From an uncultured Pseudomonadales bacterium (GTDB lineage: Bacteria; Pseudomonadota; Gammaproteobacteria; Pseudomonadales; Porticoccaceae), in assembly GCA_937998635.1 (NCBI GenBank), contig CALLDA010000175.1:1-7467 (forward strand): a stretch of 7,467 bases of DNA, written 5' to 3'. Under the pieces are notes generated by a model that was not told the DNA's origin, did not search any database, and saw only the letters and a list, made by a program, of their open reading frames with translations. The position numbers and the translations under genes were made by a program. Below, in pieces: positions 5,496 through 7,467 of this stretch (the first letter of the stretch is position 1; each line of letters begins with the position of its first letter).

Positions 5496-7409
5496 ATGAT
5501 TAAAAAAAACCAGCTATTGCTATTGTCTGCATTGATCGGGTTCTACACGGGAGTCTCGTGTGCGGCAGATTCAAGTTACGTATCGGGACAGAGCAAAAAG
5601 GATCCTAACGCGCCGTATAAAACACAAACCTACTCGCCCTATGCTGAGAGGAATTTCCCGCAGGAACCCTTGTGGGGAGACACACATGTACATACTACTA
5701 TGTCGTTAGACGCTAGAGGTTGGAAAGTTATTCTCACGCCGGCCGATGCTTTTAGATTTGCCAGGGGAGAGGAGGTGACATCTTCCGGCGGAATTCCAGT
5801 CAAATTATCCAGACCACTGGACTGGCTCGTGGTGACTGATCACTCTGATGCCATGGGTGGGATGAACGAGATTATTGCGGGTAATCCGGATCTGATGGCT
5901 TACCCTGAACTAAAAAAATGGCACGACAAAATCAACAAAGGGGGCCAAGAAGGCACAGATGCAGTTCTTGAAGCCGCGTTAACGTTCATCGGCGGCAAAA
6001 CTCCCGAAGTACTCAAGGACAAAAAGTTTTTAAGTAATATCTGGCAGCAATCAACAGCCGCCGCGGAATATGCCAATGAACCGGGAAAGTTTAGCGCGAT
6101 GATAGGTTATGAGTGGACCTCGACGCCCAATGGCAACAACTTGCACCGAAACGTTATTTTTCGCGATGGGGCTGATAAGGCCAATCAGGTGCTGCCCTTT
6201 ACCGTTGCTGAAAGCTTTGACCCCGAGGACTTGTGGAAGTGGCTTGCTGCCTACGAAGAAAAGACCGGTGGACAGGTGATGGCCATCGCGCATAACGCGA
6301 ATGTGAGCAATGGCATTATGTTTCCTGACATCAATCCGGCAACAAACCAGCCCATTACCGCAGATTATGCGAAAACACGTATCCGTTGGGAACCACTGTA
6401 TGAAGTGACCCAAATAAAGGGCGATGGAGAGGCGCACCCGTTTCTTTCCCCTACCGACGAGTTTGCGGATTATGAAAATTGGGACTACGGAAATATGGGG
6501 CAAACGCCAAAAGAAACTTCCATGTTTCAATATGAATATGCTCGTGAAGCGCTTAAAAATGGCCTGATACATGAAGCAAAACTGGGGGTTAATCCCTATA
6601 AATTTGGTTTCCAGGGCGCCACGGATAGCCATACCGGTCTGGCGACGGCTGAGGAAAATAATTACTACGGTAAGCATGCTGCATCTGAGCCGAATCCCGA
6701 CCGATGGAAGACGGACGTCGCCCGCCTGGATAAGATGATTTGGCCAGGCTGGTATCAGGTTTCTTCTGGCTACTCTGCCGTTTGGGCAATTGAAAATACC
6801 CGTGAAGCGATTTTCGACGCCATGAAACGCAAGGAGATTTACGCTACAACCGGACCCCGGATTAGGCTGAGATTTTTTGGGGGTTGGGATTTTGAAGCAA
6901 ATGACGCACTGGTCAGAGAGCTGGGCAACGTGGGATATTCCAAAGGCGTGCCCATGGGTGGAGATCTAACCGGTGGCCCAAAGGGGAAGGCACCTTCCTT
7001 TTTAATCGGAGCTAGAAAGGATCCAGTGAGTGGCAATCTTGATCGAATTCAAATTATCAAAGGCTGGCTTGATAATGACGGCGTCACCCATGAGAAAGTT
7101 TACGACGTGGCCTGGTCGGGTGACAGGCAGGTAAATAAGAGTGGCAAGTTACCGCCCGTGGGTAACACTGTCGATGTTGAAAACGCCACCTGGACCAATA
7201 CTATCGGTGCGTCTGAGCTGATGACGGTTTGGCATGATCCTGCTTTCGATGCAGCACAAAAAGCTTTTTATTATGCCCGTGCGATTGAAATACCTACTCC
7301 ACGTTGGACTGCCTACGAGGCCAAACGTTTTGGTGTAAGAATGGACGAAAACATTCCCATGCTTACTCAGGAGCGCGCCTATTCCTCGCCGATATGGTTT
7401 ACCCCGTAA
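5496..7409 (+). CDS. Exported DUF3604-family protein, copy 2
   Basis: This 637-residue protein is a paralog of the preceding gene. From residue 24 on it aligns without a gap to copy 1 (offset 2), with 115 differences in 614 residues by hand count, about 81% identity. All candidate metal motifs are kept: WGDTHVHT (60-67), VVTDHSD (112-118), GYEWTS (204-209), AIAHNAN (263-269) and GATDSHTG (374-381). The signal peptide differs: MIKKN then a LLLLSALIGF core and SCA23 before AD, a normal Sec cleavage site. C22 could be a lipoprotein Cys, but GVSC is a poor lipobox because the -3 position is Gly. An in-frame TAG directly precedes the ATG, which fixes the upstream limit of the start. The Shine-Dalgarno site is weak. 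It is likely a periplasmic metal-dependent hydrolase with a specificity related to, but not the same as, copy 1. The substrate is unknown, and nothing suggests decay. Confidence 0.92.
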   Translation: MIKKNQLLLLSALIGFYTGVSCAADSSYVSGQSKKDPNAPYKTQTYSPYAERNFPQEPLWGDTHVHTTMSLDARGWKVILTPADAFRFARGEEVTSSGGIPVKLSRPLDWLVVTDHSDAMGGMNEIIAGNPDLMAYPELKKWHDKINKGGQEGTDAVLEAALTFIGGKTPEVLKDKKFLSNIWQQSTAAAEYANEPGKFSAMIGYEWTSTPNGNNLHRNVIFRDGADKANQVLPFTVAESFDPEDLWKWLAAYEEKTGGQVMAIAHNANVSNGIMFPDINPATNQPITADYAKTRIRWEPLYEVTQIKGDGEAHPFLSPTDEFADYENWDYGNMGQTPKETSMFQYEYAREALKNGLIHEAKLGVNPYKFGFQGATDSHTGLATAEENNYYGKHAASEPNPDRWKTDVARLDKMIWPGWYQVSSGYSAVWAIENTREAIFDAMKRKEIYATTGPRIRLRFFGGWDFEANDALVRELGNVGYSKGVPMGGDLTGGPKGKAPSFLIGARKDPVSGNLDRIQIIKGWLDNDGVTHEKVYDVAWSGDRQVNKSGKLPPVGNTVDVENATWTNTIGASELMTVWHDPAFDAAQKAFYYARAIEIPTPRWTAYEAKRFGVRMDENIPMLTQERAYSSPIWFTP

Positions 7410-7418
7410 ATTTAATAG

Positions 7419-7434
7419 TTTTAGTGGGCTAAAA
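7419..7434. other. Small AT-rich hairpin after the second DUF3604 gene
   Basis: TTTTAG-TGGG-CTAAAA forms a perfect 6-bp stem with a 4-base loop, 9 bases after the stop codon. The stem is AT-rich and no clean T-run follows, so it would be a weak terminator at best. The remaining bases to 7467 hold no gene that can be supported. Confidence 0.3.
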
Positions 7435-7467
7435 TGTATATATCGGGAACATAATGCCGGTGCAGAA

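Larger units (their letters stand above)
3553..7409 (+). repeat. Tandem gene duplication (two DUF3604 paralogs)
   Basis: The two units, 3553-5397 and 5565-7409, are direct repeats of 1845 bp each covering the mature proteins. They align codon for codon without insertion or deletion. The signal-peptide regions and the flanking non-coding DNA are not recognisably similar. This is therefore an old duplication, or a stepwise acquisition of two related genes, and not a recent copy of a larger segment. Confidence 0.85.

Noticed and set aside
7454..7467. ATG near the right edge with a GGGA a few bases upstream, possible start of a next gene
   Set aside because: Only four codons are visible, so coding cannot be judged. 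It is left out of the feature list.
1..7467. CRISPR arrays, tRNA or rRNA genes, insertion sequences, attachment sites
   Set aside because: No short regularly spaced repeats, cloverleaf-like segments, transposase genes or terminal inverted repeats were seen on either strand.

Overview
The window reads as part of a catabolic gene cluster from a Gram-negative, probably marine or environmental proteobacterium (gammaproteobacterium most likely, by inference). Supporting observations are roughly balanced base composition, Shine-Dalgarno sites before most genes, Sec-type signal peptides implying a periplasm, a LysR-type regulator, and a cytochrome P450 next to a FadD-like acyl-CoA synthetase, a pairing common in degraders of steroids, terpenoids and alicyclic or long-chain acids. 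The species cannot be named from the sequence.

Layout, left to right. Positions 2-529 (+) hold the C-terminal part of a cytochrome P450, cut by the window edge. A 281-bp intergenic region follows with two palindromic elements that may be regulatory. Positions 811-2364 (+) encode a complete 517-residue acyl-CoA synthetase (ANL superfamily). Only 9 bp beyond its stop, and convergent to it, lies a LysR-family regulator (3357 to 2374, minus strand). The 120-bp divergent region 3358-3477 contains a perfect 19-bp inverted repeat with the LysR-type T-N11-A core, the clearest regulatory site in the window. Positions 3478-5397 and 5496-7409 (+) are two tandem, exported DUF3604-family proteins, separated by 98 bp. 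The last 58 bp contain a small hairpin and no confident gene.

The most interesting part is the DUF3604 pair. By hand alignment the mature proteins align without any gap over 614 residues at about 81% identity, and both keep a set of His/Asp/Glu motifs (HxH, TDH, YEW, AHN, DSH) that resembles the metal site of PHP-type hydrolases. Synonymous positions are heavily diverged in some tracts and almost unchanged in others, so this is a maintained, not very recent, duplication with possible local gene conversion.

Working model (inference): the LysR protein senses a substrate or intermediate and controls the divergent DUF3604 genes through the 3376-3394 operator. The exported pair would process a substrate in the periplasm (hydrolysis is the likeliest reaction class, but the substrate is unknown). 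The cytoplasmic P450 and CoA ligase would then oxidise and activate a hydrophobic carboxylic acid for beta-oxidation-like breakdown.
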